Shown here piece after piece: positions 40,622-51,602 of a DNA stretch of 64,000 nt. The position numbers and the translations under genes are program-made. The stretch is from Nigrospora sphaerica (Eukaryota; Ascomycota; Sordariomycetes; Amphisphaeriales; Apiosporaceae): contig JAGVVL010000018.1 in the NCBI GenBank assembly GCA_018287875.1, positions 868,001 to 932,000 on the forward strand. The letters run 5' to 3'. Position 1 is the stretch's first letter. Each line of letters begins with the position of its first letter. A model generated the notes under the pieces. It ran no database searches. It was not told the origin of the DNA and was given only the letters and a program-made list of their open reading frames with translations.

Positions 40622-42355
40622 ATGCGCGTCTGTCACCACCTGACTTCCCTTCTGGGAGCGCTGCAGCTGCCGCTGCTGGGCCGCTGCGCCTACCCGGCCG
40701 GCGGCGTCGGCGGCGGCGGCGGCAACGACACGGCGCCACCGGGCCGGACCGTGACGCTCGAGGGGTACGGCACGTTCACCGGCACGACGGTGCGGCACAG
40801 CTACAGCGGGTACGAGCTGCCGACGGCCGTGGACGCGTGGCTGGGCATGGCGTACGCGGAGCAGCCCGTGGGCGCGCGGCGCTTCACCGAGGTGGCGTGG
40901 CCGGCGGCGTTCGCGGGCGTCCGGCCGGCGACAGCGTACGGGCCCGCGTGCGTGCAGGACGGGCCGCCGGGCCTCGCGCAGGACGAGGCCTGCCTCAGCT
41001 TCAACGTCTACCGCACGCCCGGCGTGCCGCTGACGCGGAAACTGCCCGTCCTCGTCTGGATCCACGGCGGCGCCTTCGTGCAGGGCAGCTGGCGCAGCTT
41101 CGACGGCGCCGCCTTCGCCGCGTCGGCGCCCGCGCCCCTCGTCGTCGTCTCCTTCCACTACCGGCTCAACTCGCTGGGCTTCCTGCCGTCGGCCCTGTTC
41201 GAGGCCGAGGGCCTGCTCAACCTCGGCCTGCGCGACCAGTACTTCTTCCTGCGGCACTTCGTGCAGCGCCACGTCGGCGCCTTCGGCGGCGACGCCGCCG
41301 CCGTCACCATCGGCGGCCGCTCCGCCGGCGGCCACTCGGTCGGCTTCCACTACTTCCACAACTACGGCGCCGACGCCGGCCGCCCCTACTTCGCCGCCGC
41401 CATCCACCAGTCGGGCGCCGCCACGTCGCGCGCCTTCCCCGACGCCCGCTACCCCCTGTACGCCGACCAGTTCGCCAACTTCACGGCCTCGCTGGGCTGC
41501 GACGGGGCGTCCGACGTGCTCGCGTGCCTGCGCGGCGCCGACATCGACGAGATCCGCGCCGCCAGCACGCGCCTCTTCCAGGCGTCCGAGTACTACGTGA
41601 CGTGGCCGTTCCAGCCGACGCGCGGCGGGCCGCTGCTCGAGAAGGCGGGGTCGCGCTCGGCGGCCGACGGCACCTTTTTCCGCGTGCCCGTGCTCACGTC
41701 CAACGTCAACGACGAGGCCAAGTTCTACATGCCGGGCGACCTCGCCACCGACGCCGACTTCCGGCGCTACCTGCGCGCGGGCTCGCCCGCCCTCACGGCC
41801 GCCGACCTCGACGCCCTCGCCCGCCTCTACCCGGACCCGGCGACGGACCCGGCGTCGCCCTACGCCGGCGCGACCAACGGCACGCAGTACGACCGCGTCG
41901 CGGCGGCGTGGGGCGACTACGCCTACATCTGCCCAGGGCAGGAGACGGCGGTGCGGTCGGCGCTGGCGGGCGCGGGCGGCGCCGCGCCCGCGCCCGTCTG
42001 GAAGCTGCGCTTCGCCGCCAACGACTCGTTCCCGGCCTGGCAGGGCATACCGCACACGGCCGACGCCAAGTACACGTGGGACGAGCGCGCCGCCGTGCAG
42101 CACCCCGACGTGAGCCCCGTCTACCACGGCTACCTGGCGAGCTTCGCCGCCGTCGGCGACCCCAACCCGCTGCGCGCCCCCGGCAGCCCCTACTGGCCGC
42201 GCTACGTCGTCAACGGCACCGGTTGGGACGCCGCGCCGGGCCGCCAGCTCGTCGTCGAGTCCGGCAACCGCACGCGCGTCGAGTGGGACGCCATCCGTAC
42301 CGAGCAGTGCCGCTTCTGGCGCGACCCCGCCCGGGCCGACCGCCTGAACAAGTAG
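40622..42355 (+). CDS. Secreted type-B carboxylesterase/lipase (alpha/beta hydrolase)
   Basis: A single exon encodes 577 aa. I start at MRVCHHLTSLLGALQLPLLG, a signal peptide, and not at the in-frame ATG at 40559, which lacks one. The carboxylesterase family hydrolyses carboxyl esters. Its marks are complete: LPVLVWIHGGAFVQGSW (oxyanion hole), FHYRLNSLGFL, the nucleophile elbow GGRSAGGHS with Ser234, Glu365 in NVNDEAKF and His478 in GIPHTADA. Cys positions fit a disulfide near the N-terminus (ACVQ...DEACLSFNVY), and sequons NFT, NGT and NDS support secretion. The substrate cannot be told from sequence. The gene is extremely GC-rich, and a long minus-strand ORF across it is only an antisense shadow. 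Confidence 0.93.
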   Translation: MRVCHHLTSLLGALQLPLLGRCAYPAGGVGGGGGNDTAPPGRTVTLEGYGTFTGTTVRHSYSGYELPTAVDAWLGMAYAEQPVGARRFTEVAWPAAFAGVRPATAYGPACVQDGPPGLAQDEACLSFNVYRTPGVPLTRKLPVLVWIHGGAFVQGSWRSFDGAAFAASAPAPLVVVSFHYRLNSLGFLPSALFEAEGLLNLGLRDQYFFLRHFVQRHVGAFGGDAAAVTIGGRSAGGHSVGFHYFHNYGADAGRPYFAAAIHQSGAATSRAFPDARYPLYADQFANFTASLGCDGASDVLACLRGADIDEIRAASTRLFQASEYYVTWPFQPTRGGPLLEKAGSRSAADGTFFRVPVLTSNVNDEAKFYMPGDLATDADFRRYLRAGSPALTAADLDALARLYPDPATDPASPYAGATNGTQYDRVAAAWGDYAYICPGQETAVRSALAGAGGAAPAPVWKLRFAANDSFPAWQGIPHTADAKYTWDERAAVQHPDVSPVYHGYLASFAAVGDPNPLRAPGSPYWPRYVVNGTGWDAAPGRQLVVESGNRTRVEWDAIRTEQCRFWRDPARADRLNK

Positions 42356-42873
42356 GCCGAAAGGTGGATAGTAATCTAGTCGGTTCTTTCGAGCAAGGGG
42401 GGAGAGGGGGGGGTTGGACAGGGGGCGACCGCGTGGAACGTAACGTCATGTATTTCTGCTCTAAACCTCCCCCATAAGAAAACAGTGAGGCCAAATGAAC
42501 CCCCAGCCGTCCGTACCCCCAAAAAGAGAAAACCCCGCGATCGGCTCCTCCCCTCCCCGCGCCGCCATTCCCGCTGACGAAAAGAAAAGAGGGGAGTCCT
42601 CTCCTTTCGTGCCGCTTGCGTCGAACGTGAACCAAGGCGCGGCGAGGAGAGCAGGGAGAAGGAGGGGGGGCGGGCGAGGGGTTATTAAGGAGGGAATAAG
42701 AAGCGAAGCCCTAGATATGCGGAAGGAAAGACAAGGCCCGACCATCCGTCGCCGTTTTGTAGTTTCCGGTTTCCCTACCCTCCCGTCGAGCCATAGGGGG
42801 GAGAAGGAGACGAGGAAACGATGGGACCGGGAAGGGAACATGCGCGTCGTCATGTCGTCACGTAGTCGTCGCT
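42356..42873. other. Convergent 3' region between the esterase and the repeat protein
   Basis: The two flanking genes point at each other. The stretch is G-rich with short ORFs and no domain. Confidence 0.5.
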
Positions 42874-43870
42874 TCAGTAGCCGCCCTTGGTCGAGTAGCC
42901 GGGCGCGGGCGTCGGGTCGCACTTGGCCGTCTCCTTGATGGTGCTGGTGACGGTGACGGTGGTAGGGGCCGGCAAAGGGGTGACGGGGTAGCCGCCACCG
43001 CCGTTGCTGCCGCCGTTGCCGCCGCCGTCGCACTTCTTGGTCACGGTCACGGTGGCGCCGGGGCCAGCCTTGGTTACGGTCACGCCGGGGCCGGGCACCG
43101 TCACCGTCACGGCGGCGCCCTTTTCCGTCACCGTCACGACGCCGCCCTTCTCCGTCACCGTCACCGTCTTGCCGGGCCCCGGCACCGTCACCGGGTATCC
43201 CGGGCCCTTCTCCGTCACCGTCACCGTCGTGCCGGGGCCCGGTACCGTGACGGGCACGGTGATGGTCTTGCCAGGGCCGGGCACGGTGACAGTCGTGCCG
43301 GGGCCGGGTACCGTAATCGTCTTGCCAGGGCCGGGCACGGTGACGGTAGTGCCGGGGCCAGGCACGGTGACAGGAACGGTGATGGTCGTGCCCGGGCCGG
43401 GCACGGTGACGGGTACCGTGACGGTCCGCGCGGGGCAAGCCGCCGTCACCGTGGGGCCGGCAACGGTGATTGTGCGGTCCTGGCCGGGCACTGTGACGGG
43501 CACAGTAACGGGGACCGTGACTGTGCTGGTCACGGGCACCGGGGTCACGCCGTAGCACCCGCCGCCGTTGCCGCCACCGCCGTTACTGCCACCGCCGTTG
43601 CCTCCTCCGTTGCCCCCCCCGTTGCCGCCGCCGCCACTGCCGCCGTTGCCGCCGCCGCCACTGCCGCCTCCGTAGCCGCCGCCGCCGTAGCCACCGGCAC
43701 CGTAGCTGCTGCCGCCACCGCCGCCCGGCATGGGGTTGGCGGCCGCGTAGCTGGCGGGCGAGGGGGTCAGCCCGTGTCTCTCACACTTCCGGGGGCGCTA
43801 ATAAAGAGCATGCGGGGAGGGGGGGGGCTTACGCGGCGATGAGGACGAGGGAGTTGAGCTTGGTCAGCAT
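42874..43870 (-). CDS. Gly-rich secreted protein with TVTVPGPG repeats
   Basis: Exon 1 (43870-43833) and exon 2 (43750-42874) flank an 82-nt intron with GTAAGC donor and GCCAG acceptor, giving 304 aa. The N-terminus MLTKLNSLVLIAAYAAANP acts as a short signal peptide that spans the splice junction. Residues about 18-75 are almost pure Gly with Ser, Asn and Tyr. Residues about 80-265 are imperfect repeats of the type TVTVPGPG, KTITVPGPG and PVTVPGPG, which predict short beta strands joined by Gly-Pro turns. Only four cysteines occur (GGCYG, TAACP, KKCDG, AKCDP). The C-terminus has TTVTVTSTIKETAKC and no membrane helix. I know no family by name; a cell-wall or adhesin-like structural protein is the most natural guess. 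TATA box at 44084-44089. Confidence 0.82.
42990..43510 (-). repeat. Internal coding repeats (TVTVPGPG units)
   Basis: About 24-nt units encoding variants of TVTVPGPG recur here in long and short forms, within exon 2 of the secreted protein. The reverse frame reads as similar repeats, so several shadow ORFs exist. Confidence 0.8.
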
Positions 43871-46402
43871 ATTGAGAGCTGGGGTGGTGGTCTTGGTACG
43901 GGCCGAGGTGATGGAGGCGTCAAAGGACCGGAAAAGAACTGTTTGTGATGGACGCGGGGGCGAAAGGTCAAGAGCGAGCGAAGTGAGTGAGTAGAGCTGG
44001 ACCGAGTGTGTTGCTGTGTGCTGGTGAGCCTGGTGTGAGCAGCAAAAAAGATGGGATGGGAGAAGGCGAGGATGCAATGCATCTTTATAGCCACCGTTTT
44101 GCTTTGCCACCTGCTTCGATCTTCCCCCCTTCCTTCCGAGAAGGCCCCAACACGGGAGGAGAGGGGATGCATGGATCGGAGAAGGCTTCGCCCAGCCGCA
44201 CAACCGACCCCATTGCCGTGATCACCGTGGCGCGTTACCAGGGCATGGGAACGAAAACGCGATGCAGCTGGGTCTGTGGGCTCGCCGAGGCCCAAGCAGG
44301 GCAGAGAATACAGGGGGTGGGAGGGCGTATTTCGATGTCTATTCCGAGAGGCTATTCATAGAAAGAAAAACCCAAAACCCCGAGCTTTTCTCTTGTCGCC
44401 CCCTTCCCCTGTCCGCTTTCACCCTTTCGTGGTGCGCCGGGGTCCTCGTCCCGCAGGACCACGGCCCTCACGCGACCGGGGGTTGGGCGTGACGGCGGGA
44501 GATAGGGGAAAGAGGCATCATACGGCTGGGGTACCAGACTCGCCGCTGGGCTGACTGAGGGCGGACAGGCTGCATCCGTGTGGCCCTGCAGGAGCCGGGA
44601 GAGGCCGCTTGTGCCCGTGGGTTCTGCAGCCTGTGGCGTCGCGCGGTCGGAAAGACAGGCGTGCTTGACTTCGGACGACGCCAGCCTCAGGAACCAGAAA
44701 AGCATTGCGGAAAGCAGCGACAGCAGCTTCCGCATGCCGTGCTTCCTCGCCCTTTTTCTTTCTTGCTTTCCCGCCCACGGCCGCCAGGTGACACGGCCGG
44801 GGAACTATTTACGGGCCCTGCCTGCCTTGGTGCAGGGATGGCGGAGAGGGCGTGTGGTTCGCTGCGGATCGACGAATCGGCAGACTTCTGCATCGTCGTC
44901 GCCGCAGAGTAGGGAAGGGAGGGGACAGCCATCGCGAGCAAGGTGACGATCCACCGAATATCATGGGGCCGAGGGCGTCCATATACCTAGGCAAGGCGTG
45001 GGCAATAATGTCGAGGTCGATATGGCTTCTAGAACAAACCGAGTGCATGTCCGTATGCGGCCCGAGGTACGATAGATTGGGCGCATGTCTGATATCGAGA
45101 CTGACGATCGGAAGGGGCTGCTTCATTTGGGTCTCCGAAAGTGCAGACGCAAGGCCAAAAAACAAAAACGTGTTCGCGCTGCGCCTTGGATCCCTGATGG
45201 CCCGGAGTCGCAGGCTCGGGCCGGTAACAATCGAGGTGGGCCAGAGAAGCGAAGTGGGGTGGTGAGGGTGCATCCTGCTGGAAAGAAGGGGTGGAAGGCC
45301 ATCCCCAGGCTTCCCGGCGAAGGTAAGCCTTCGTGATTTCCTTCCCTGTTTGTGCGGGCGTGGGGATGACGGCAGGACCCTCCCTCATTCTCGTGCGGCT
45401 GGTCCCGTATCTGCATGTCAGCGAAGAAGAGGGGGGGTGTGGCGGATTCCGAGTGGCAGGTTTACGCGTCGCACCGCAGACGCCGGACTTCACCCTTGCC
45501 TTGGCTCCCGCGCGGTCGGTCGGCATCACGGACGGCGACATCACGAATGCCACCCGCGGGGACTGCCAACGGCCCCTCCCCCCCCCCCCCCCCCCCGTCC
45601 AATATGAGCCCGCCCCCGCGGGAGGCTGCAGCATATAAATGAAGCACCCACGAGGGGCCAATAGCAATAGCCGCCGCTGTGAGGGTTGTCCAACACACGT
45701 ACACACCGCCGTCGAGTTGCCAAGAGGCCGCGACGACAAAACCTTCGCGCGGAGCAGCTGAGGTGGCCGAACCACGTCACGGGATTGGAGCGGCGTCATA
45801 ACATGGCACGGGAAAACGAAGCCCGGCATCGTGATGGTGGAGATGTCGTCCACGTCGGGCGCCCGATGGCTGGCGAGCTGGCGTTTTGCCACATTGGTGT
45901 TACCTAGGGGCGGAAGAGTACGCCGCTCCCGTGCGCTGGTCGTGACTTCTTTCCAGGGAACCGTGGGAAACCGGCAGCATCGGGGACTGGTAACGGCTTC
46001 ACCGGGGCAGGGTTCGCACATGATCATCACGCGATTATTTCCGAAAGGCGCCGGAACAAGCGTGGCGAGAACCTCGTCCTACTCTTCACGCTGTGGTGGA
46101 AGTCGGGCGTGGTGGTGCAACAGGTCTGTATACGACACGTTCATGCCGTCAAGAGGGCTCGTGGCTGGCTGGCTTATGGGCGCAGAACGAAGGGTATCGA
46201 GAATGGTATGTCATCTTGGTAGTTCAAAATACGTAAACATGGAAGATCACTGTAGATGGGCCGCTATGCGTCAAGTTTCTCCCCAAGAGAAATGAGAAGT
46301 CCCCCTTGCTGTGCCCCTAGTCACGCTGGCTAAGCGGGCGATGGCGGACAGGGTGGAAGTAACGTTACCCTCCCAGAACGGTATGTGTTTGTTCCCCCCG
46401 GT
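43871..46402. other. Intergenic 2.5 kb, no supported gene
   Basis: Includes the promoter of the repeat protein (TTTATA at 44084-44089 on the plus strand, TATAAA on the minus). The long ORF at 45029-46030 is compositionally odd and has no domain, so it is not called. A 19-nt C run lies at 45578-45596. Confidence 0.5.
44084..44089 (-). promoter_or_regulatory. TATA box of the Gly-rich repeat protein
   Basis: TATAAA on the minus strand, 214 bp upstream of the ATG at 43870, followed by a C/T-rich leader. Confidence 0.5.
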
Positions 46403-47377
46403 CTACGACGAAGACTGTTCCCTCTCCTTCTGCATCTTCATGTCCTCCTCTTCCGTCGTGGGGACTTTGACGAAGGCGGGCACGGTGACGGCGTTCAACT
46501 TGCGGAAAGCCTGTGTGGGGGCTCGTCAGTCTCTTCGGCGCGGACAAACGTGCCGGGGAGTGACTGGCACCCTCACCAGGAACGGCCACCACCAGCTGGC
46601 GTGGGCAAAAGCCCACCAACCCCAGAGGCCAGCGGTGAGGGCGAGGGCACGTAGGCGCAGCGGGAGAACGAGGCCCTGCAGGGATGAGGAGGGGCCTGAG
46701 GATGGGGACGAGGAGGAGGAAGAAGCCAGACTCACCTCGCTGATGGGGCCGTCGGGCAGCTTGTCGTTCCAACGGTCCTCGACCTTTTCGATGCGGCCGT
46801 CGGCGTCGACGTGGATCTTGACGCGCGAGTCCATGACCTGCTCCTTCTTTAGGCCCTTGAGCACGTATTTGTTGGTCAGGTTCAGCTCGAGCGGGTTGCC
46901 GGCGCTGACGACCTCGTGCGACTGGATGCGGATCGGCCGGAATAGCGCCGCCAGCCCGTACCACTGCGCCGCGAACTTGTCGAAGCCCGCCGCCAACGTG
47001 ATGGGGTCCGCGAACACGGCGTCGCGCCGCCAGAGAGACAGGTGTTTGAGCGTCGGGTTGCCCTCAAACAGCTACATTTCGCCATACAGGACGTTTTCCT
47101 CGTCGTCAGCGTTGGGGGAGGGGAGAGAAAGCGGACACGGTGGAGAAGAAACAAAGAAGACGAAGGGAGCCGCACGTACATCAAGCACGCTGCCCACCAG
47201 CTGTCGCTGGTGCTCGTTGAGCTTGACCCCGCTGCCCTCGCGGATGTCGGTGTTCTTGATGGGGACCGAGGCCGCCGACGCCGAGGGAACGCCCGTCGCC
47301 ATGGTACGGGAGAATGCGGTCGCGAGGGGTTTCTGGCTGGCACAGGAGGCTGTCCGAACGGCGGATCTTGCGAACAT
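46403..47377 (-). CDS. SnoaL/NTF2-like fold protein, probably mitochondrial
   Basis: Three exons, 47377-47180, 47071-46736 and 46510-46403, all joined in phase 0, encode 213 aa. The first 25 residues (MFARSAVRTASCASQKPLATAF) are rich in Arg, Ser and Ala without acids, as a mitochondrial presequence. A second Met (MATGVPSAS, residue 26) could start a cytosolic form. The core from residue about 60 matches a small NTF2/SnoaL-like cone: RQLVGSVLD/LFEGNPTLKHLSLWRRDAVFADP, then FDKFAAQWYGLAALF, a strand EVVSAGNPLELNLTNKYVL and VDADGRIEKVEDRWNDKLP. The exon 3 tail is AFRKLNAVTVPAFVKVP plus an acidic end. Such domains bind small molecules or act as cyclases/isomerases; no catalytic assignment is possible here. 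Conserved in filamentous fungi as far as I recall. Confidence 0.8.
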
Positions 47378-48844
47378 GAATGCGGGGCACTAGTAGTATG
47401 GGTGAAATTGGCGGAGTTGCGTGGGGGCGAGTGGGTGGGAACAACTGTGTAACGATGAGTATTTCCCGCTCGGTCAAGCGACGGACGGGGAAGTCAACAA
47501 TATTATCACCGTAGGTGTCGTCTGATCAAGGGCCGCCGTCACCATCGACCGCGCTCTTGCGCATCGGAAACTTGGCGCCGTTGAAGGATCGCGCCGTTAG
47601 AGGATCGCGCCGTCATCGACTCTCATTGACGTCACGAGTCTAATTCATGGGTGGTGGAGCCCGACGATGCCATCGTGGACGCCACAGCGGCCCGTCCCGT
47701 CTTGGCGATCCACTTGATCAACGATGTTCATGCCAGTGACGGATGGGCATCTAGGTACTGCCGTCGTGCAACGGGTTCCCGGTTGCGATCAAATTGCCAA
47801 CCTGGCACTCGTGAAATTTACTGTTGAGGTATCTGTTCTGCTTGAAGTACGGCGAGTGGGGCAGAAGTTATATGCGCTGCCAGGCAATGGCCATTGTGAG
47901 CCGCAGCTGGACAAAGAGGGAGGAAGGACCTTCGCGTTCATCTTTTTCATTGAATCGACACGGGGCAACCACATTTATTCGCAAACTAAAATATTCATTA
48001 GGGTACATCGAGATCTTTCGATGGCAAACGGTCAGATGGTGTGGCCTCGTGTCTTCGAGGCCATGCGACGTTGTACAATCCGACAAGCGACAATCCGTGG
48101 CAGAAACCCGAACAAAGAGGTATCAGAAGCTCAACTGGAGGTTCCAATGTCTGTGGGAGAGAGATTTTCTACGGATCCGACTGCCCCGGTGAATCTGTAG
48201 ACAGTGTTTCGCTTCGAGACCACTTGGTGGAAGCAGCGGCAGTCCGGGGCTGCGTGCTGCCTCTGTCCGAAGAATGAACGGTCATTAGCAGGATGGCCGC
48301 CGGACGGAAAATACACTCGGCGTAAACGGACTTTGGATGCATGCCACGAAGCGATATTCCAAGTCCAACACGTATACATGGTCTTCATGCAAAGCCTTCC
48401 GTGTCCAAAAGGCCCATTCCACATACCGGTACGGCATGACGCCTGGGCGAGCATCACGAGGGCCAAGGGCGAGCAGGCCAGGCACGCCGCCTACCTACTG
48501 CTGCTGCTGCGGCTTCTTCTGCTCGCCACAATATTGCAAACACCCAATAGAATAATTCGCAATTCCCCTCGGGGCCAATGAGGAGATCGGACCGAAAATA
48601 GGTGATGGTACGTACTGCTGACGACCCCTGATGCGGCTCTGCTATAGGCTGACACCTGCGGGCTGGACCAATGAGAACTCGCTGCCTGCTTCTGAATTGT
48701 TTATGTTATTGGCAGCTATTTCACCTCGGTACGTACTGGCCGGCAGTTACTGATCCCGGGGTCCTGGGGGTCCCTGGCCCAGAGCATTAATACCCTCCTC
48801 TCCTCCCAGGAAGATCCTTCATCTTCTCACCAATTTCATCTCCA

Positions 48845-48867
48845 ACACACACACACACACACACACA
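48845..48867 (+). repeat. (CA)n microsatellite
   Basis: About eleven CA units in the presumed leader of the ORF at 48887. Confidence 0.85.
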
Positions 48868-48886
48868 ACAGGCACAGCTCTCCATC

Positions 48887-49351
48887 ATGGCTTCTTCTAC
48901 TTCTACTCCCACCTTCACTCGTGGATCTTCTCCATCTTCATCCACACTTGGAGCTTCGTCTTCTTCCATCTTCACTCGGGACTTTCACCACTTCGACTTC
49001 CATCCACAATTGGATCTTCACCCACACTCGGCCTCTCATCCAGCTGACTGGCATCCACAAGTGGGTCTGTCTTCCACACCTGCCTTCCCTTCCTCCTGGT
49101 TTTCCTTCTCACTGTCTCAACTGCTTTTCTCTCCAGTTTCCCACAGCACCGACCTCTCCTTGCGTATCAGTTCCCTTCCATCATCCCACGACCATGGCGC
49201 CTCGTCCTCATTGAGATCTCCTCCCACCGGCACCCTTCCCTCCAGACCAGTCAATCCGGTGGCAAGCTTGCACACGAGAACTCCAGCGTCACCTCGGTGG
49301 CTGCCAATGGCTCTTCTCCGCAGCGACTTCGTCCTTGGTCTCGTCAGTTGA
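48887..49351 (+). CDS. Doubtful Ser/His-rich ORF
   Basis: ATG 48887 follows a C/T-rich, (CA)n-bearing leader and opens 154 codons with a skewed composition (Ser, Pro, His, Thr). Imperfect repeats occur, such as TRGSSPSSSTLGASSSSIFT and HFDFHPQLDLHPHSASHP. There is no signal peptide, domain or splice signal to confirm it. It may be a young or orphan gene, or non-coding transcribed DNA. Confidence 0.25.
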   Translation: MASSTSTPTFTRGSSPSSSTLGASSSSIFTRDFHHFDFHPQLDLHPHSASHPADWHPQVGLSSTPAFPSSWFSFSLSQLLFSPVSHSTDLSLRISSLPSSHDHGASSSLRSPPTGTLPSRPVNPVASLHTRTPASPRWLPMALLRSDFVLGLVS

Positions 49352-51118
49352 GCGCACTCAGGTGCTGCCCATCGCAAAGACCTCGTCGATTTAATGCCAT
49401 CGAAGATGCTGCACTCTGGGCATAGCGGGGGGTCCGGGCTGGGGTCCATGTGGTCTAGAGCAGCCTTGGGCTCGTGGCTGGGGGTCGGGCAACGAAATCC
49501 AACGGGATGACGAGGTTCGAGTCCAGAACAGCCCGCCTTCAGCCTGGCCACTCGCAAGAATCTCGCGATGCTCACAGCGCCCCTCCGGTTGGTTGATCTC
49601 TGCTCCCCTTTCCCATTTTCCACTGACCCGCCCTGCCTGCTCACTTCTGCCTGCAGCCCTGCCTCCACAACACTGCGCACATGGTAAGTTCTGGCTCCCA
49701 CTTTCACCAGCTTCGCCTTCTCCCACTGACCTCTGCCTCGCCAGGTCACCCAGGTCAAACTAACTCCCTGACCTTCACCCACCAACCCGCCATCAATGAC
49801 CGCGCACTCCAGACCGCCGGGCCAAGAGGAAGCCACAGACCACCGGGTCCACAAACGCTCACCCGCACTCACTCACACACACCACACACAAGGCACATGA
49901 CAAAGGGCGGGAACACTGGGCCAGAGCATCACGTACATGGAGGAGGACAGGGCACTGGGAAATGGTGGGATACCAGGGACATGTACACACACGAAGAAAA
50001 CAAGTCAGGCGGCCATGGCCTCTCCATCAAGGAGGACCATGGGGTGGTGGCGGGCCCGTCGGACATTCTCACCTTGAGGTCTCTTCATCAATGCAACCAT
50101 CTACACTTCACACCTTGCTACTTTTCCTCGCGCTGCCTTGGTTTTCCCAACTTGGCACTTCCAGCCTGGCACTCTCAGCCTGCAGCTGCCTTGCCGCTCG
50201 AGTAAATATTCCCGCCTCTCAAGCCCAGCTACGCGCGTCAGGTCGAGGCGCGGCACCGCGGCTTGAGACCTCACCCCGCCTCTCCTGATGATGGCCGTTC
50301 GGTGGAGAGCGCAGTGCGCCCCCCTGTGTACATGTCACCAAGTAGAAGTTCACATGAAGTTTGATGGACTTGCAGAGAATTTTGTGGGTGCTGTTTCTGA
50401 CGATGTGATACCTGACTGTTTTCTTGTCCCGCCCCCGTTATCGCAGCATCGTGAACTTGCCAGCGGCTGCTCACGCCCATGTATGATTCCGCGGCCACCG
50501 CCGCATCGCAGTGGTCCATCAACATTGCAAAGCCCAACGCTCCATATTTAGATGAATAAGAACAGAAAACCCCCCCTCCCTTCTGGTGATTCCCCCTTGA
50601 GCGCGACCTTCGCCCCGCCATTAAACACGAACCGTGACCGTGACCGTGACTCTACCTGACCCAGCCTTCCCACCGCCCGCTTGCACTATTGATTATCTCC
50701 TCGAGGTCTCCCGAGTAGTTAGGTCGTATACTTGACCCAATAGCACCTCCAAGTCGCGCGTCCTTCATCCTCTGCCCCTCGTCCGACCTCAGCTCCCCCG
50801 CACACAAGCTGCCGTTTCCCCAGGAACAGGCAACCCACTCCATCGCACAGAACAGCCGGCTATTTCTCTCTCCCCCGAGCAAACACAAGGCAGCACTTCC
50901 AGACCAGCCGTGTGGCAAACATCACTCGTCCCCATCCGCCGCACCGTGGGACCCCCCCCCCCCCCCCGGTGTAATATCACGCCGTACAGTCCCGCCTCGC
51001 CATCGCGTGACAAGTGCACCGTCTCCCTCGCCCACCAGCTTCTACACGCATCTTCACAAGGCCATCGTCTCCCTCGCCCGATCCCATCGAGAACCCCCCA
51101 TTCTCCGCGCCCGCCGTC

Positions 51119-51602
51119 ATGAACTCGACGGCCCCCACGACGCCGCACCGCCAGGCCGCGCCCGACATGTCCTCCCCGCAGGGGTCGCCGCACCCCGCGA
51201 ACGCGGCAACCACGACGAGCGGCAAGCACGGGGCCTCGTCGCCGGCGAGCCCGGGCCGCGCCAAGATGCGAGGGAACGCCGCCGGGTCGCGAATTCCCGT
51301 CGCCACGAAAGCGTCGGCTACCACGACGGAGCCCGAGGGTAGGTCTACGCGCTCACCACGTCGTCCCCCCTCTCGTCCTACGGACCAAAAAAGGGTGGAG
51401 AGAAGGAAAAGGAAAAGGAAAGAAGGCTAACAGAGGCGGGTATCCAGATACGATCATGGCCGGGACCTCGCCTCCCGGGGCCGTCGACCACCCGCGCCGC
51501 GAGGAGGCGGCCGACGTCTACCGCCGGCTCGCGGCCGGCATGTGCGCGCTGCGCGAGCTGCAGGCGCAGCTGGACGAGCTGTGCCTGAACCGCACGCGAT
51601 AA
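51119..51602 (+). CDS. Small orphan protein with C-terminal helical segment
   Basis: Two exons, 51119-51338 and 51448-51602, are joined by a 109-nt intron (GTAGGT donor, CCAG acceptor) that keeps the frame, giving 124 aa. Residues 1-73 are low complexity (Ser, Ala, Pro, Thr). Residues about 85-124 form an amphipathic helix, EEAADVYRRLAAGMCALREL then QAQLDELCLNRTR, likely a coiled coil. No family recognised. The matching splice phase and leader support a real gene, but weakly. Confidence 0.5.

Larger units (their letters stand above)
47378..51118. other. 3.7-kb stretch with one doubtful low-complexity ORF
   Basis: No supported gene. ORFs at 47724-48581 lack domains. A (CA)n run lies at about 48845-48867, just before the Ser/Thr/Pro/His-rich ORF at 48887-49351. 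A 16-nt C run lies at about 50952-50967. Confidence 0.45.

Noticed and set aside
40517..42127. Minus-strand 536-codon ORF across the carboxylesterase
   Set aside because: Antisense shadow of a very GC-rich gene; no domain, while the plus strand has a complete catalytic triad.
45029..46030. Minus-strand 333-codon ORF between genes
   Set aside because: No signal, domain or splice pattern; Pro/Arg/Thr-rich text typical of random GC-rich DNA, and it spans a poly-C tract.
49513..49526. Perfect tRNA B box (GGTTCGAGTCC)
   Set aside because: No pairing T stem and no A box or acceptor stem at the right distance.
49681..50205. Plus-strand ORF starting ATG directly followed by a splice donor
   Set aside because: Tempting as an ATG/intron gene (GTAAGT right after ATG, acceptor before GTCACCCAG), but a stop follows soon after the join and no domain appears.
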